Notes: generated from the letters alone by a model not told the origin. Positions 33,123 to 46,041 are shown, numbered from the stretch's first letter. The stretch: DNA of 64,000 bases from Adiantum capillus-veneris (GCA_014529385.2 CM043962.1:38531098-38595097); one strand, 5' to 3'. Numbers and translations: made by a program.

Positions 33123-34323
33123 TGTCGAGCCGTGGCACATACATAGTGTGAAGTAAAAACATTCACCTCACTTTTCAAACTTCTCGATGCATGGAAAGAA
33201 AAGCAATCATGTACATATTGTTGTATATGTTGAAGCGGCTACCGTGGTTGCTATCATGTACATACCTATCCGCGGAGTCGTGGCCTTGGATGTGGCACCT
33301 TTGCATGCTTTCCCACTTGATAAGATTGCTAAATTTGGTTTGGAAATGTACATATTCCAAGTGTTTCATTGTGGCACACTCATCTCATCTATAAAGAATG
33401 ATGCGGACAAAAACTGCTAAAAATAGCAGCTAACAGGTGCCGTTGCAGAATTGCATGGAAAGTCACCCAAAACGGTATATTGATGAAAAATGATTCTTAT
33501 CTATGCTTTTTATTCTTATGTGAGTGATCCCACAAATTTAGGGATTTTTTAAACTCCGTTTGGGATTTTTCGCATTAAAAATGACATTTTTGGGTCAAAA
33601 ATGAGCTGAAAATGGCCTAGTTTTGGTCCAAAGTGGAAAAATGGCCTAAAAAGTGACACATCAGCTAAGAATGCCGTGGTAAGAGAGAGAGGTCTGCTTT
33701 TTACAGAAAAAACCAACAATTTTTCTCTACTGTGTAATTGCCTCCATGGTTGCTCAATCTATGTGTAGGGTAGTCCCGCCTCTTTGTAATCTTGTATCTG
33801 AGCTAGTGAGGGAGTGAATTAGGGTTTACCCTTATCAAAATGGTGTGTGGACTTCACTTTAGAAGCTCTTAAATCTCTGAAAATTCAGTGAATGGTCACC
33901 ATGAAGGTGGAAGCTCGAGTATTCCTTTCAACTGTTTGATGTTACGACTATGTAATTGGGGGCGAGGCTACATGATACCATGAAAGAGGTTTGGGTTTTG
34001 ATTGAGCTTTGTGCTTATGTGAGCATTGAGGTTTCATGGCTGAAACTTTAGTGTTTTTAAATGGTCTTCTAAAGTGAAATTGAATGTGATTTGGTGATCC
34101 TCTCATCATAATCTCGACACGAAAACAAGCAGACTCCAAGCACAATAGGGAAGAGGGTTTGTGACGGTTCTTTCACAAACGCTCTTAGATTTCCAGTCAT
34201 CTTTAGAAAGAGAGTTGGTGATTTTCCATAAACGTTTTATCTTAAAGTGTTTGTGACTCTCATCACGAACTCTCACAGCCAGAGGTTCTGCACCTTCCCA
34301 GCTAGACCGCACACATTCCGACA
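33123..34323 (+). repeat. 3' LTR of TR-GAG element
   Basis: ~1201 bp copy of 29846-31047, ending ccgaca before a C-rich flank. Confidence 0.85.
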
Positions 34324-34688
34324 ACATCCCCCCCCCTTTCCTCGCCACCCGCATGGGGGGGGGACGGGGTGTACTGTCAACTGCACGCCCCCGTTCCCTG
34401 GTAGCCCACCCACACACATCCCCCCTCCCACCCTGCTTGGCGAAATTATTCGGACGAAATTTTTTCTTTTATCCATTGCACTAAACTAATATTCACGTGC
34501 TCACACAGTCACTCATAAATATTTTTTAAATTAAATATTTTGTATATTTTTTACATAAATTTATTAAAGTACTAAAATATTATTAAATTTAATTTTATAA
34601 CGGCTATATTATTAGACGCGAGTGTATAAACAATTTTTTAGTTTATATAATGTGATCTTGTGCTTAATTATTTGTTTAGCTTATTATT
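34324..34688. other. C/G-rich then AT-rich flank, no gene
   Basis: A cccccccc / gggggggg stretch with inverted character (~34325-34370), then AT-rich sequence to 34.69 kb. No open frame supported. Confidence 0.5.
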
Positions 34689-35425
34689 ATGGCTTGCTCT
34701 TTATTTTTCCTGGGTAAAGTGCTTTCTTATCCTTTTTACAATGGTAAATTTATAATATCTGAATCATTTATTTTAGAGTTAATTTCTCCAATGCAATTTA
34801 CAACTTTAGATGCAGTCATCAAAGTTGGTGATATTGAAATGAATTTGCCTCTTGAAAGGACGCTCAACAATTTGGGTGAATTCATCTATGTACTGGATGA
34901 ACAGCTTTCACGTAAATACAAAGTCAACGTATCCCATCAAACACAATATGCAGGTTCACCTAGCACGACTCCCATTCCCATTGTGGATACTCCGTCACAG
35001 GTGCAATTCGCTCAAAAGGAGTTAATAGATCTATGCACCCTGCCTCAAGTTTTGCTCTCAAATATCTTCAAAAGGAGTACAAGACAAAAACTCCTACAGG
35101 CACATTGATAAAGATTTTAATGCAAATACAACAAGTGGAACAAGTTACAGAGATTACAAGGTCTTACAATGGTGATCTTGTTTTAGAATTTCCACCTACC
35201 ATGGGAAAGTTGCACCATATGGATGCAATGGAGCATAAGTATGATCCTCATCTGTGGTCGAAGCCACAAACGTCCAATATAGTTTTTCCAAGTGTAGTGC
35301 GTCTTAGTCATTGCATAGGATCTCTCAAGTGCATGAATGAACAATGTGTCCGCTTGATTAATTATCATATTCCCAATACAAGTCATTTCAACGGGTACAT
35401 ACAAAAGGCAACTGCACTCGGATAA
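34689..35425 (+). pseudogene. Unrecognised ORF pair joined by a frame change, Cys-pair motif
   Basis: Frame 1 starts MACSLFFLGKVLSYPFYNGK and continues through PMQFTTLDAVIKVGDIEM. The second frame (from ~35033) contains GDLVLEFPPTMGKLHHMD, then VFPSVVRLSHCIGSLKCMNE with QCVRLINYHIPNTSHFNGY, ending ATALG. The C-x5-C-x4-C cluster resembles small metal-binding modules seen beside plant transposases, but I cannot assign it. The change of frame near 35.03-35.10 kb could be an intron or a frameshift. Confidence 0.4.
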
Positions 35426-35546
35426 TATTGTAAGATTGGAGATAAGAGCCTTACATGCCACTTTTGTAAGGCAATTGCTTTCTGTATTGCAACATGTGAT
35501 TGTGTAGTGTACTATGTCATGCCATCCGATGAGACCGCGACTAGAG

Positions 35547-36470
35547 TCATGATTCATCATGGCACACATAGACACGATGTGCGCAACGGCACATCCAAAA
35601 CACTAACGGACAACACCAAGGTGATATTGCAAAGGATTTTGATTGTTGACCCACATGTAGGAGCCAGAAGGCTTCTTGGTAGCAGCTTGGCTTACAGCAA
35701 TCGGTCAGCACGGTGTAATCAAGACCTGGCTCGAAACGCACAGGTGGACGAGAGACTCTAGTAGACCGTCTCACTCCTTGACCATTGCTATCCGCTCCCT
35801 CTGGAGCATTGCTAGTGGAAGGTACATCACTAGCCCGTTGAGTTGATTTAACTGTCTCTGAGGCAACATCCTCAAAAGTGACTCTCCGAATGTCTATTTC
35901 CTTGATAGGTTGTTTATGCATCTTTGACTCATTGAAGATCACATCTAAACTACAGATGACTCGACGAGATTCCGGGTGCCAGAGATGATATCCCATCTCT
36001 CCATCTACACCATATCCAATGAAAATACGTTTGTGTGATTTTGGCTCTAACTTCTGTCGAAGTTGTTTAGGCCGTGAGCATAAGCTTCACAACCAAAAAC
36101 ACATAGATGGTCATAGTGGGGCTTTACGTTTAGACCATAACTCTTCTGGAATCTCATAATTCAATGGTGTACTAGGCGAATGATTTAGACGACTTCTGCC
36201 CAAAAGCCTTGTGTGAGATTTTCTCTAGAAAGCATGGCTGTGACTCTTTCCTGAATCGTACGATTCATGCACTCAGCAACTCCATTTTGAGCTGGTGTGT
36301 ATGGTGTAGTAAACTGCCTTTTAATTCCCCTTTTTGTCAAAATCCTTGGGGACATACTCTCCACATTGTCAGTCGCAACCTCTTGAGTTTCTTGCCAGAC
36401 TGATTCTCAATGAGTGCTAAGAATTTTTGGAACACAGGAAGAACTTGATCCTTATGATAAAATCCTAGAT
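35547..36470 (-). pseudogene. Ty1/copia fragment: integrase C-terminal region to RT linker
   Basis: Minus strand reads a degenerate integrase part (36.1-36.45 kb), then FIGYGVDGEMGYHLW and HPESRRVICSLDVIFNES (~35.93-36.03 kb), the standard copia integrase end. The acidic linker follows (RRSTRVSRPPVRFEPGLDY). No LTR was found, so it is a fragment from an element other than the one at 13.7 kb. Confidence 0.85.
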
Positions 36471-36642
36471 ATATTCCAAGCTTACTTTGAAGAAAACCAG
36501 TAAAATTTTGCAAGTTATAGTATAAATACCATCAATTCTTCAAATTTTGAGTTAAAAACAGAAAAAGTTTTAGTGTGTCCCTTATTTACTTTAAGATTAT
36601 TTCAATTAGAAAAAAATTTATGGAACTCTCTTTGAGCCCCTT

Positions 36643-36648
<6 letters not shown>

Positions 36649-36674
<26 letters not shown>

Positions 36675-36677
36675 CAT

Positions 36678-36719
<42 letters not shown>
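36649..36719. repeat. (CT)n(CA)n microsatellite
   Basis: CT run followed at once by a CA run, about 70 bases together. Confidence 0.95.
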
Positions 36720-36725
<6 letters not shown>

Positions 36726-36889
36726 GTATCCTTCCATTTTGAGACTATTTGAGATCGGTGTTTGATACAAACTTGGATTAAGTGCATTTTTAAGAGGCTA
36801 AAATTGCAAGAACCTAGCTAGATTCCAAGTTTTCCTTGAAGTAAACCGATAAAATTTTGCTAGTGTCACATGGCTCCACTTTCAGTTTC

Positions 36890-37150
36890 CATTACATAGA
36901 ATCTCCTAAGATGCTTTAGCATCTCCAATTAGCATCTCCATTCAACTCACAATTTAAAACCAATCTTAGCTAGGATTTGACCTCAGCACGTAGAGGATAT
37001 AAAGTTGAAGCTTAACCACTACGCTATTCGCCTATGCTGCCCTTAGGGGTTCCCTTAAGCATAAGCGAATAGCGTAGTGGTTTAGTTCAAGACCTCACAC
37101 CTGGAGGGCTTCTTTGGCCTTGAAATTTCTAAGCTGCATTATAAAGAGAA
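36890..37150. mobile_element. Two tRNA-derived SINE heads in head-to-head orientation
   Basis: On the minus strand, GGCGAATAGCGTAGTGGTTA (37013-37032) fits an RNA polymerase III box A and GAGGTCAAATCC (~36977-36988) a degenerate box B. On the plus strand GCGAATAGCGTAGTGGTTTA (37064-37083) starts a second copy. Together they form arms of ~25 bp around a 19-base spacer. A third related word (GGAGTGGTTAAGCC, minus strand) lies near 39.05 kb. SINE identity is inferred from the box spacing. Confidence 0.55.
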
Positions 37151-37532
37151 TAGAAGGGACACGGTCACTTGGGATTATTTTCTCTTTTTCATTTGCAAAA
37201 AAGTGGGGTTTATATCCTTTACATTACCCCCATGTAAAAGAAATATGGGGAAACCCTAAAAAAATATACAAAGACATCTACACTATCTATACTATATATA
37301 AAGGAGAATGGGATCCTCCTTGGCCACCTGATGGCTTCTCGTGCATTTGACGAACACATTGCGTAATTCGATGACATATCATGTGTGTGCGCACATACAC
37401 ACGTGCAACACATACGCACATGCACACACACACACACACATACACGTGCGCGCACACACACAAAGGTGTCACCATTGGAAGCGATGCCTACCAACTAGTA
37501 TCGATAATACAACCATAACAATTGCAAGATAC

Positions 37533-37572
<40 letters not shown>

Positions 37573-37663
37573 TTCTCTCAATCGTCAAATAGATTTTTGC
37601 GTTATGTTCCTATGATGCTAGAAACTCTTTTTTAACTTCTTTTTCTTCCCTCTCCCTCACTCA

Positions 37664-37699
<36 letters not shown>

Positions 37700-39210
37700 A
37701 GTTGAGAGGATAATCACACTAAAAATCTTATCTTATAACTAAAAAATTTTATAATTTGAACCAGCTTGAGAAGCTTCTTGCCTAAAATTGAGACTACCCA
37801 ATTTTTTATTTTGAGAAAGCTTTGGATAAAGCGAACCTATCTTTTCCGGAACCCTGCCAATGTGACACAAGGAAAGGAGAAAAACCCCCAAAAGAACTTT
37901 TTAACAAACCAAAAAACGCAACTTTCATGTGAACATACAATCTTTCAAGCTCAAATCCCCACAACATTCCAAAACAACTTCCCAAAAGACACATTAACGA
38001 TGCCTTAGACTCATTTGTTAAATATCTTTGTCTAAACTCCACAACGAGGTTCCAATGTCCAAAGCTAAATGCTGTTAGATGCGAGTGGACATCAAAGTGT
38101 CCTATTCAAATAAATTTATTTGCTTCATCTTGCAAACATAGTGTCACACGAAAGAAGACCACTTGCATATTTTGTCCGTAGGGATCAACCTCGAGCAAAG
38201 ATTGTGTATTGTCCCATTATTGGATGTTCCAACTTTCTAATGTCCAAGCATCAGTGTTCGAGAAAAATGTGTCTCAACTTAATATCGTGCCGTTTTCAAT
38301 TTCAAAAATGCCGATTGAGGGCGAGGGGAAAAGGAGATATTCTGCCCCAATAGAGAGAAAAATAGGGCAAAAATCCGAAAAACAACCTAATTTTCTAAAA
38401 TTTCCTCTTGGCAAATTCAAGGAAAGGAATTTTGTATGTTTGGAAAAATGATTTTTCCCGAACATTGCCGAGCATCCTCCAACTGAAGAGCCTGAAGTCC
38501 CATAAAAAGGTTGCACTTTGTCCAATCTCTCTCTTTTGTTCCACTATGTGTACGACTTGCATCAAGTGCAACCGCATCCACTCTCTAATATTAGATGGAA
38601 TCTTCTCCAACGATCCTCCCCTTCAAACTCATCACCCTTGTGACCAAGGAAGGTACATTCAACGTAAACCATTCGACTCTATTGCTCATGTTGCCTTTCT
38701 TTTTCCCCTTACGATATTAAAAAAATGCTTACTTTTGTGCCTCTGTCTGTTTGCATGCTAGGTGTCCCGCATTCCTTGCCAACTAAGTCCCCTCCGTCAT
38801 CAAAGTGCCTCCTGGCAGAGCTCGTCGGGGCCTCCTTACATGCCAACTGAGCTTCTTCATCCTCGCGACAACCATCTATACATGCCATTGTTCGGGCTGC
38901 CTCATGCGACGTGGCTATTCTTCTTATCCTTTCCTCGTTAAAAGAGCATCTCTAGGAGATTCTCCTCAAACAAATAGCTCCAAATTTTGGCAAACCTATT
39001 ACATGTTGTAACTTGTGAACGCAGAATAGAGAGGCACCAGCCTTAGGGTGAGGCTTAACCACTCCGGAGTCCTAACCACCCCCACCCCCACTATCGTGCC
39101 TTCCACTCACGACAGCGCACTTCATATCATTTGGTAAAGTCTCTCTCTTTCTATCTTTGAGCCTTGGCATCGACGTTAAAACCCAGGTTCTCTCTCGCTC
39201 TCTCGCGTCT
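37151..39210. other. Intergenic with CA and CT microsatellites, no gene recognised
   Basis: CA-rich stretch 37387-37462, (CT)n 37535-37573, and CT/CA runs near 37660-37700. Remaining open frames are short and show no motif. Confidence 0.5.
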
Positions 39211-39220
39211 TTTATATACA
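39211..39220 (+). promoter_or_regulatory. Probable TATA box of the O-methyltransferase gene
   Basis: tttatataca lies 38-47 bases before the ATG. A CT-rich leader (tctctctcgctctctcgcg) sits just upstream. Confidence 0.5.
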
Positions 39221-39257
39221 GACGCAGGAAGCCTAGACCCCCCCCCCGCCGAACAAA

Positions 39258-40906
39258 ATGGGCGAGCTTGCTGAAAACGAAGGACAGCTTCCGGGAGTGG
39301 AAGACCCTGCATGGCTGCGGGTAATAGAATTGGGCACCTTGTGCTGCCTGCCCATGGCTCTCAAAGCTGCGATCAACCTCAACGTCATGGACATCCTCAG
39401 TAAACAAGCACCCCCCCACACTCACCTCTCCGCCGCCCAAATCATCGCCCACCTCCACATTTTCCCTTCCTCGAGGCCCCGGGCCTCTGCCTGTCTTGAC
39501 CGCATCCTCCGTGTCCTTGCTTGCCATGGCGTCCTCTCCTCCTCCTCCCTCCAACCATCTCACAGCACCCAACCGGTGCCAACATATGCCCTCAATGATG
39601 TAAGCAAATTCTTTGTCAAAAATGAAGATGGTGCCTCTCTTGCCCCCATGATGCTCATGAACCAAGACAAAGTTTTCATGGAGACTTGGCATTACCTTGA
39701 CGAAGCCGTCCTTGATGGCATCGAGCCTTTCACTAGAGCTCATGGAAAAGATGCTTTCACTTATGGTCAGGATGATGTCCGGCTTGACAAACTCTTCAAC
39801 TCCGCCATGGCCGGCCATACTCAGCTTCTCATCAAAATGCTCCTCGACAGCTACTCTGGCTTGGACGATGTCTCCACGCTAGTCGATGTAGGCGGGGGAT
39901 TCGGAACGTGCTTGAGATTGATTGTCTCTAAGCACCCTAACGTAAAAGGCATCAATTTCGACCAACCGCATGTGATTGCTGCAGCACCTGTGTATGCAGG
40001 TGTGTGTGTCTCTCTCTCTCTCTCTCCCTCAGCGCTAGGGTTATCTTCTTTAACGAAATTATCTTGATGCTTTTGTAACATAGGTGTGGAGAATGTGGAA
40101 GGAGATATGTTTGTGAGTATCCCCAAGGGTGATGCTATCTTTATGAAGGTAAACCTCAAGGCTGCCTTTCTTTTCTTTCTCATGTTCTTTATGACATTCT
40201 GTCTGTTGCAAATTAAAGCCAATGTGCTTTAATTCAAGCTGCATATTCCCTTACATAAGGTTTTCTTAAGATATATGCCACTGACATGCAAATTATTTTC
40301 CATTGCACATAACCTAATCTCGTTTATAATCAAACCACATGATCAATGTATTTTAATTTTACTTGTCAATTTTCCATTACTGAGAGTCTATTGACACTTC
40401 AATACAGCAAAACATTTATACGGTTTTTTTGCTTCTGTTTTGATTGTTTATTAATGAAAGCTTCTTCAAGCACCACCGCCATCATTAAACATTTGGAACC
40501 AAACTTTTGTAGATTCAACGATTGTGCTCCTTGTCACGAAAAATATTAAAATTTCACTCATTTGTTTTGTTTTTTATTTTTGTTTGTGTCTTTGCAAGGG
40601 CAGTGGATACTGCATGATTGGAGTGACGAGCATTGTCTAAAGATATTGAAGAATTGTTATGAGGCTCTTCCAGATAAAGGTGGTAAAGTGATAGTGATCG
40701 ATGCCCTACTACCAACTTCAGTGGAGACAGGGGCAAGAGCCCGTCTCGGTTACCACCTAGACATCCTCATGTTGGCTTACAATCAAGGTGGCCGAGAGCG
40801 CACTAAAGATGAGCTGTTTGAGCTTTCTAGACTTGCTGGTTTTACTAGTATGCAAGTTGTTTCTAAACTGAATGAGTGCACAATTGTGGAATTGCATAAA
40901 ATGTAG
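39258..40906 (+). CDS. Caffeate/flavonoid-type O-methyltransferase (COMT-like), three exons
   Basis: Exons 39258-39999, 40084-40148 and 40604-40906 join in frame with GT/AG introns (84 and 455 bases) to 369 residues, the usual length for plant type-I O-methyltransferases. These soluble homodimers move the methyl of S-adenosylmethionine to hydroxyls of phenylpropanoids or flavonoids. The N-terminal dimerisation part has IELGTLCCLPMALKAAINL and LDRILRVLACHGVL. The AdoMet site is LVDVGGGFGTCLRLIVSKHP and INFDQPHV, then VEGDMFVSIPKGDAIFMK. The catalytic His lies in WILHDWSDEHC at the start of exon 3, followed by LKNCYEALPDKGGKVIVID and a C-terminal helix pair ending VELHKM. No damage is seen. The start ATG follows a TATA-like box and CT-rich leader. 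Substrate cannot be read from sequence; caffeate, flavonoid or another phenol are all possible. Confidence 0.93.
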
Positions 40907-42312
40907 GTGCCTTTCTTGTTGTTGGAATGCATGTCTTTCTTTTGGCACCGCTTAAACTTCCATTAACTTTACAGAACTATTCTTATATAAATATAAATAT
41001 CTTCCCATTCAAAACTTGAATTGTAAAAAGCCTTTTCAATTTATCATACACCAATATGGTATCATGTAAATATAGCATTGTATTATGTGCCTATAGAAGT
41101 GATTTCACACTAGTCCTCTTTTAGAAAAAAGATACTTGTGATTTTAAGAAGATTATTATTAAATTTTTTTAGTTGAAATTTTGAATGTGAGTCCTCTGAA
41201 GATCTCTAGACAAAGAATCCTTAGGTAAATATGCAGAACATGTTGTATGAGTTGATAAGATAACAAGTCAAGGGTTTAAGGTGTCTATCCATGGCTACAT
41301 CCAAGCATTAATTTGTCAATATGCAAAAGTATTTAATAACATTTTTGAACAGTAGATCGAATAGTTTTTTAACAGGTTGAGAGCTATCAAGCTTCTTTGA
41401 TGCCTACTTTAAAGATCCATGACATTTAGTGTTAGGTAAATCTAGGCTATAAACTAAATTGTAGTTTTACCCACAATTCATTTTTTAAAGAAAAGTGAGC
41501 TTCTTATACTTTTCCTTTAAAGCTCAAAGATGACTTTGAAAGTTTTCTTGACATAAATTTCATGCAATTTTGTTGTCATATACAAGAGTTATGCTTGATT
41601 TAGATTCTTGGCATGACCACTTCAGTCACCCAAGCCATCTTTGTGGCTCGTTATGGTTGGAATGGGCCACTATTGAAAATAAGAAGTTCATAGGATATGT
41701 ATGTGCCCTCTTAACTATACTTGTGTTAGCATACACTCGCAAAAAAATGATAACCCAATCTCTTGCTAGTGCACAAAGACATTGTGAGGGACTTTTGGAT
41801 GATGAGGTGGTAGACCTCAAAGGTCTATGGTAAATTTTGTAATGCTCGACTTCAATAATGTACAATATGTACGTGGGGTGCACATATACGTGTTTTATAT
41901 TGTCTTTATCCCTGCGAAGATTTTGGGATGCCCTTCAATAGCTTCATTTTCTCTTAACCATGTTGTATGCTATGTAGCTAAAGCAAAGGTGCCTCATGAT
42001 GTGACGTAGAAAATATACAGTTGCCTACATCATGAAGAAATAAAAAACCTTTGAACGTAAGTAATGAAGACATGTCCTTGAAACTTGCACCTACTACAAG
42101 AGTAATAGAGTCAACAAACCATTCAAAGCTTTGATTCTACTATTACACCTTTGTAACATCTGCCTTGGTTTGCACCATAGCCACAAGGAAAAGGGAAATT
42201 ACTAGGTGGAGAGGGGTAGAGAGTGCTCTATAAAACCCCATATGATATGCATATTACGAGGATAACACCTCAATGATTGGCTTTACACTGGTGGTCCACC
42301 TACTCACACTAG
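40907..42312. other. Intergenic, no gene recognised
   Basis: AT-rich, with a short open frame at 41570-41833 that has no recognisable motif and no clear coding bias. Confidence 0.5.
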
Positions 42313-42450
42313 TGCTAGGAATTAAGGTATAGCTAAATAGAGCTTAGTGGTTTACTTAATGAAGAGAGATAATTCACACAATAGTGCTAGGAATTAAGGT
42401 ATACCTAAATAGAGCTTAGAGTGGTTTACTTAATGAATAGAGATAACTCA

Positions 42451-42504
<54 letters not shown>

Positions 42505-43201
42505 GTGGTTCATCCAAGTCTGAGCTACTTCAAACTAGAAGTAGTTTACAAAAAGGATTAGCTACCCTTAATGGAACTCCTGTCTTGATTCAGTGTCCTT
42601 CACCACCTCACACACACTACCACCACTAATCTAGAATACATTTTGTATTAGAAGATGCCTTGTTTTATAGGCCAAAATGGACTACCCTCTCTCATGAGAG
42701 ATGGCTGTGTGTATCCGCCCCTGTGTAGATAAGTTCAAGTAGAACTTCCCCATGTGTGGCCGTCCTTAGGTAGACGAGTCCGCTTGAAACTCGACCACCT
42801 ATTTTTTGAACGCTGGTCACTAACCATTGAATTCAGCCACTGGCGAGAGACTACCACTTCCCCATGTGTGGCCGTCCTTAGGTAGACGAGTCCGCTTGAA
42901 ACTCGACCACCTATTTTTTGAACGCTGGTCACTAGCCATTGAATTCAGCCACTGGCGAGAGACTACCACCAACCGATCGTTTTTTGTCACTTTTTGACGT
43001 CGTTCGGCTATTATATTCCAACAAAAAGGAATAGTCCGACGAACCTGATCTCAAGCAAAGCCCTTAACCAGGAGTGAATTTTTTGTTTTTTGACGAGTGG
43101 TTTTTCTCATGAACGATGCTTCTCCTCATAACAAAGCCTTACAAATGTGCATTTTTTTAGAATAAAAACTACAAGGAACGAGTCACGCTCTATTTATAAC
43201 A
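42313..43201 (-). repeat. 3' LTR of outer copia element, with internal duplications
   Basis: Aligns with 59132-60015. It contains a (GA)n tract (42457-42500), a duplicated start (tgctaggaattaaggtat-type unit repeated within 42313-42450) and a ~111-bp perfect-looking tandem duplication (about 42749-42968). Confidence 0.8.
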
Positions 43202-45828
43202 ATCTCCTACTTGGAGACTGATCTCCACTCCAAACCTGTCATCACTGCTTTCCATCTTGGCTTCTTATCCTTGGATACCAATCGAAGATGAGCAAAATCT
43301 CAACTTGTCCTTGTTAACCACCTTTGTTAATATGTCCACATGGTTCTCACTTAAGTGATATTACACCTCTATATGCTTCGTGAAAGGTTGAATTCTTTGC
43401 AAAATGAAGGGTGCTTTGATTGTCTGCAAAATTCGCACGTGTACACCTTTTCAAGCTTTAGATATCCCTTTTCCAAAAGAGTACGTATGAAGTGATATCT
43501 CACCTCTATATGCTTCGTCCTTGAGTGAAGGGTTGAATTCCTTGCAAAATGACGGGAACTTTGATTGTCACTCTACAAGACACAATTGTCTTGCTTGTAT
43601 CCAACCTTCTTGAAGAATTTTTGAAGCCACAAAATCTCTTTGCTAGCCTCCATAAGAGCTACATATTTAACTTCCGTAGTAAAAGTGAGACCACTTTCTG
43701 CAACTTTGAAGCCCAACGCATTTTGTGCCTCCAATAGTGAAAACATATCCATTAGTGCTCATGAGTATCTTTGTCACGTACCATATCTACATCAGCATAC
43801 TCTTGCAAGAAAATGTTAGTGCCTTCAAAACAAAAAGCATTTGTGGTTATCCCCTTTGGATACCTAAGTATCCACTTCACACCTTGCCAGTGCTCTTTAC
43901 CTGGATTATCCATGAACCCACTCACAATTCTCATTGCATGTGCAATATCTAGCCTTGTCCAGACCATGGCATACAATATCGATTTTACATTTTGCATTGC
44001 AAATGTTTCTAGTACCTTCTTGATATAGTCCTCTTGAGATAGCTTTACTGTCTTCTTCATTATGTCCCTTGGTATCTTCATAACAAGTATCCACTTTGTA
44101 GTATCTAAATATTTTATTAAAAATGATTTAGAGAACTCCTCTTTTAGATCTCTAATATCCTACATGTCAGCACTTGCAATCACCATTTCCTCAACATACA
44201 AAATTAGGATAATAAGTTTTCCATCTCCCCAATCCTTCGTGTATACACAATGATTTGAGTTGCATCTTTTGAACCATAATCGAACATCCATCGGTTGAAC
44301 TTCATGTACCACTCTCTTGATGCTTGATTTAGACCATACAAGATTTTTTAAAACCTACATACTATTTTTTCCTTACCCTTTTCTTCACATCCCTTTGGTT
44401 GAAGCATGCAAATCTTCTCTTCCAAGTCTCTATGAGGAAATGTCGTGTTTAAATCCATTTGTTCAAGATTTAAGTCATAAGAAACCACAAGGCTTAAAAC
44501 AAGCCTAATGGAATTCATGTTTACAACACATAAAAATATTTCATTGAAGTTTTACCACAAGCCTGTACTTGTACCTATTCTTCCCGCCTTCTTCTTTCTT
44601 TAGCTTGTACACCCTCTTGGTTTGTAGTGTTCTCTTACCTTTAGGAAAATCAACCAGCTTCCATGTTTGGTTTTGATACAATGAGTCCATATTTGCTTGT
44701 ATGCTCTTCGTCCATTCTTCTTTGCATGGCTTCTTCGTATGACTTTGGCTCTCCAGAATCTGAGACCAAGATATCCTTGAAGGAAAGTTTGCTTACTCTA
44801 GTAAATCTTTGAGGCATAGGTTGAGGTTTTCGGTGGTGATGTTTCAAGTTTTTACCACTTGCACTTCTTGAGCCTTCATTGTCCTCAATCTCCATTTCCT
44901 CATCATCTATACTTTTTGTTTGTTTTATATCCAAGTAGTTTTTGTATATATTTTGTTCGTTAAAATTACATCCCTACTCCTAAATATTTTACCATCTTCA
45001 AAATCCCATAGGCGATATTTAAAGTCCCCTTCTCCATAGCCAATGAAAAAACACTTCTTGGACTTTGCATCTAGCTTTGACCTTAGAAATCTATTTATGT
45101 AAATAAAAGTCTCACATTGAAAAACTTAGAGAAATACATAATTCACGGATTTACCTATCCATGCCTCTTCTAGATTTCCTCCATCCAGTGCCATTGAGGG
45201 GGACTGGTTTATCAAGTACACAGATGTACTTACTGCTTTTGTTCAAAGCTTGAGAAACAAGCCTATATGTAGCCGCATGCTTTGTGCTCACTCCATGATT
45301 GTCCTGCTCATCCTTCTCAAAATTCCATTTTGTTGATGTGTCCTTGGGGTTGTCCTTTGCCCTCGAATGCTATTGCTAGCACAAAATATTTCAAAATCTT
45401 GGCTTCAATACTCACCTCCATTTTCGGATCTGAGGCATTTAACTTAGTACCTGCTTCAGTTTTCACAAAGGCTTTCCACCTTTGAAATATGAAAAACACA
45501 TCGTTGCATAAATCCACTCTTTTCTAGTTGCATCATCTATGAATGTTACATAGTACAATGAGCCACCAAAAGACAAGAACCCATACATTAGAATGAACTA
45601 ATTCAAGCTTTTTGGTTTTTTTTTTTCATTCCCTATTTTTAAAATTTTCACCCTCTTTTGTTTAGCATAAAAACAATTCTCACAAAACTCCCAAGTTCAC
45701 GTCTTTCAAACGGGGTAGAAGCTTCTTTGATTGAAAGATTTGTATTTCTTTGACAGTCATATTCCCAAGATGATAGTGCCATACTGCACCGTCAACTTTT
45801 ATAGATGTCGAATAGTTTGAAGATTGTG
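43202..45828 (-). pseudogene. Outer copia: integrase, RT and RNase H part of pol
   Basis: Minus strand shows, from right: a GAG-pre-integrase end (VWHYHLGNMTVKEIQ near 45.75-45.79 kb), the integrase region (45.0-45.6 kb), an acidic linker (DDEEMEIEDNEGSR), RT pieces including LYVEEMVIASADM where YVDD would be expected, then KTVKLSQEDYIKKVLETF, MDNPGKEHWQGVKWILRY and RNase H remnants to ~43.4 kb. The altered YVDD position and many stops show it is inactive. Confidence 0.82.
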
Positions 45829-45833
45829 CACTG
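45829..45833. repeat. Left target duplication of the middle element (cactg)
   Basis: Pairs with cgttg at 57440-57444 (two differences, both transitions). Removing one copy restores the copia reading frame across the insertion, which supports the boundary. Confidence 0.7.
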
Positions 45834-46007
45834 TGTTGGGTTTCCAAGCCCTAAGCTTGTTGGTACTCGTGGGAACACTCCCTAAGACATGTGGATACAC
45901 TTCGTGTAAGCCACTCCTTATGTGGACTTTTGCATGGTGGCTACAATTTTCTATATATGTAAGGACAAAAAGAATAATATAGAATAGGTGTTATTTTTTC
46001 TTTGGTG

Positions 46008-46041
<34 letters not shown>

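Larger units (their letters stand above)
29846..34323 (+). mobile_element. LTR element with 1.2-kb LTRs and gag-only interior (TR-GAG type)
   Basis: Direct repeats 29846-31047 and 33123-34323 (about 1.2 kb each, ends near TGTCG...CGACA) flank a ~2.07-kb interior. The interior has gag-like coding, and the 3' LTR is preceded by a purine tract (agagggggtga). No protease, RT or integrase is present, so it must have been mobilised in trans. No clean target duplication was found; the element lies within a C-rich tract that may hide it. Confidence 0.85.

Noticed and set aside
36940-37035. Functional tRNA gene
   Set aside because: Box A/B-like words are present but no cloverleaf or acceptor stem can be formed; a tRNA-derived SINE head fits better.
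39072-39818. 248-codon minus-strand frame over the O-methyltransferase exon 1
   Set aside because: It is the antisense shadow of a well-supported exon and shows no motif; the plus-strand gene explains its openness.
41570-41833. 87-codon ORF downstream of the O-methyltransferase
   Set aside because: No motif, no splice context and AT-rich flanks; length is within chance.
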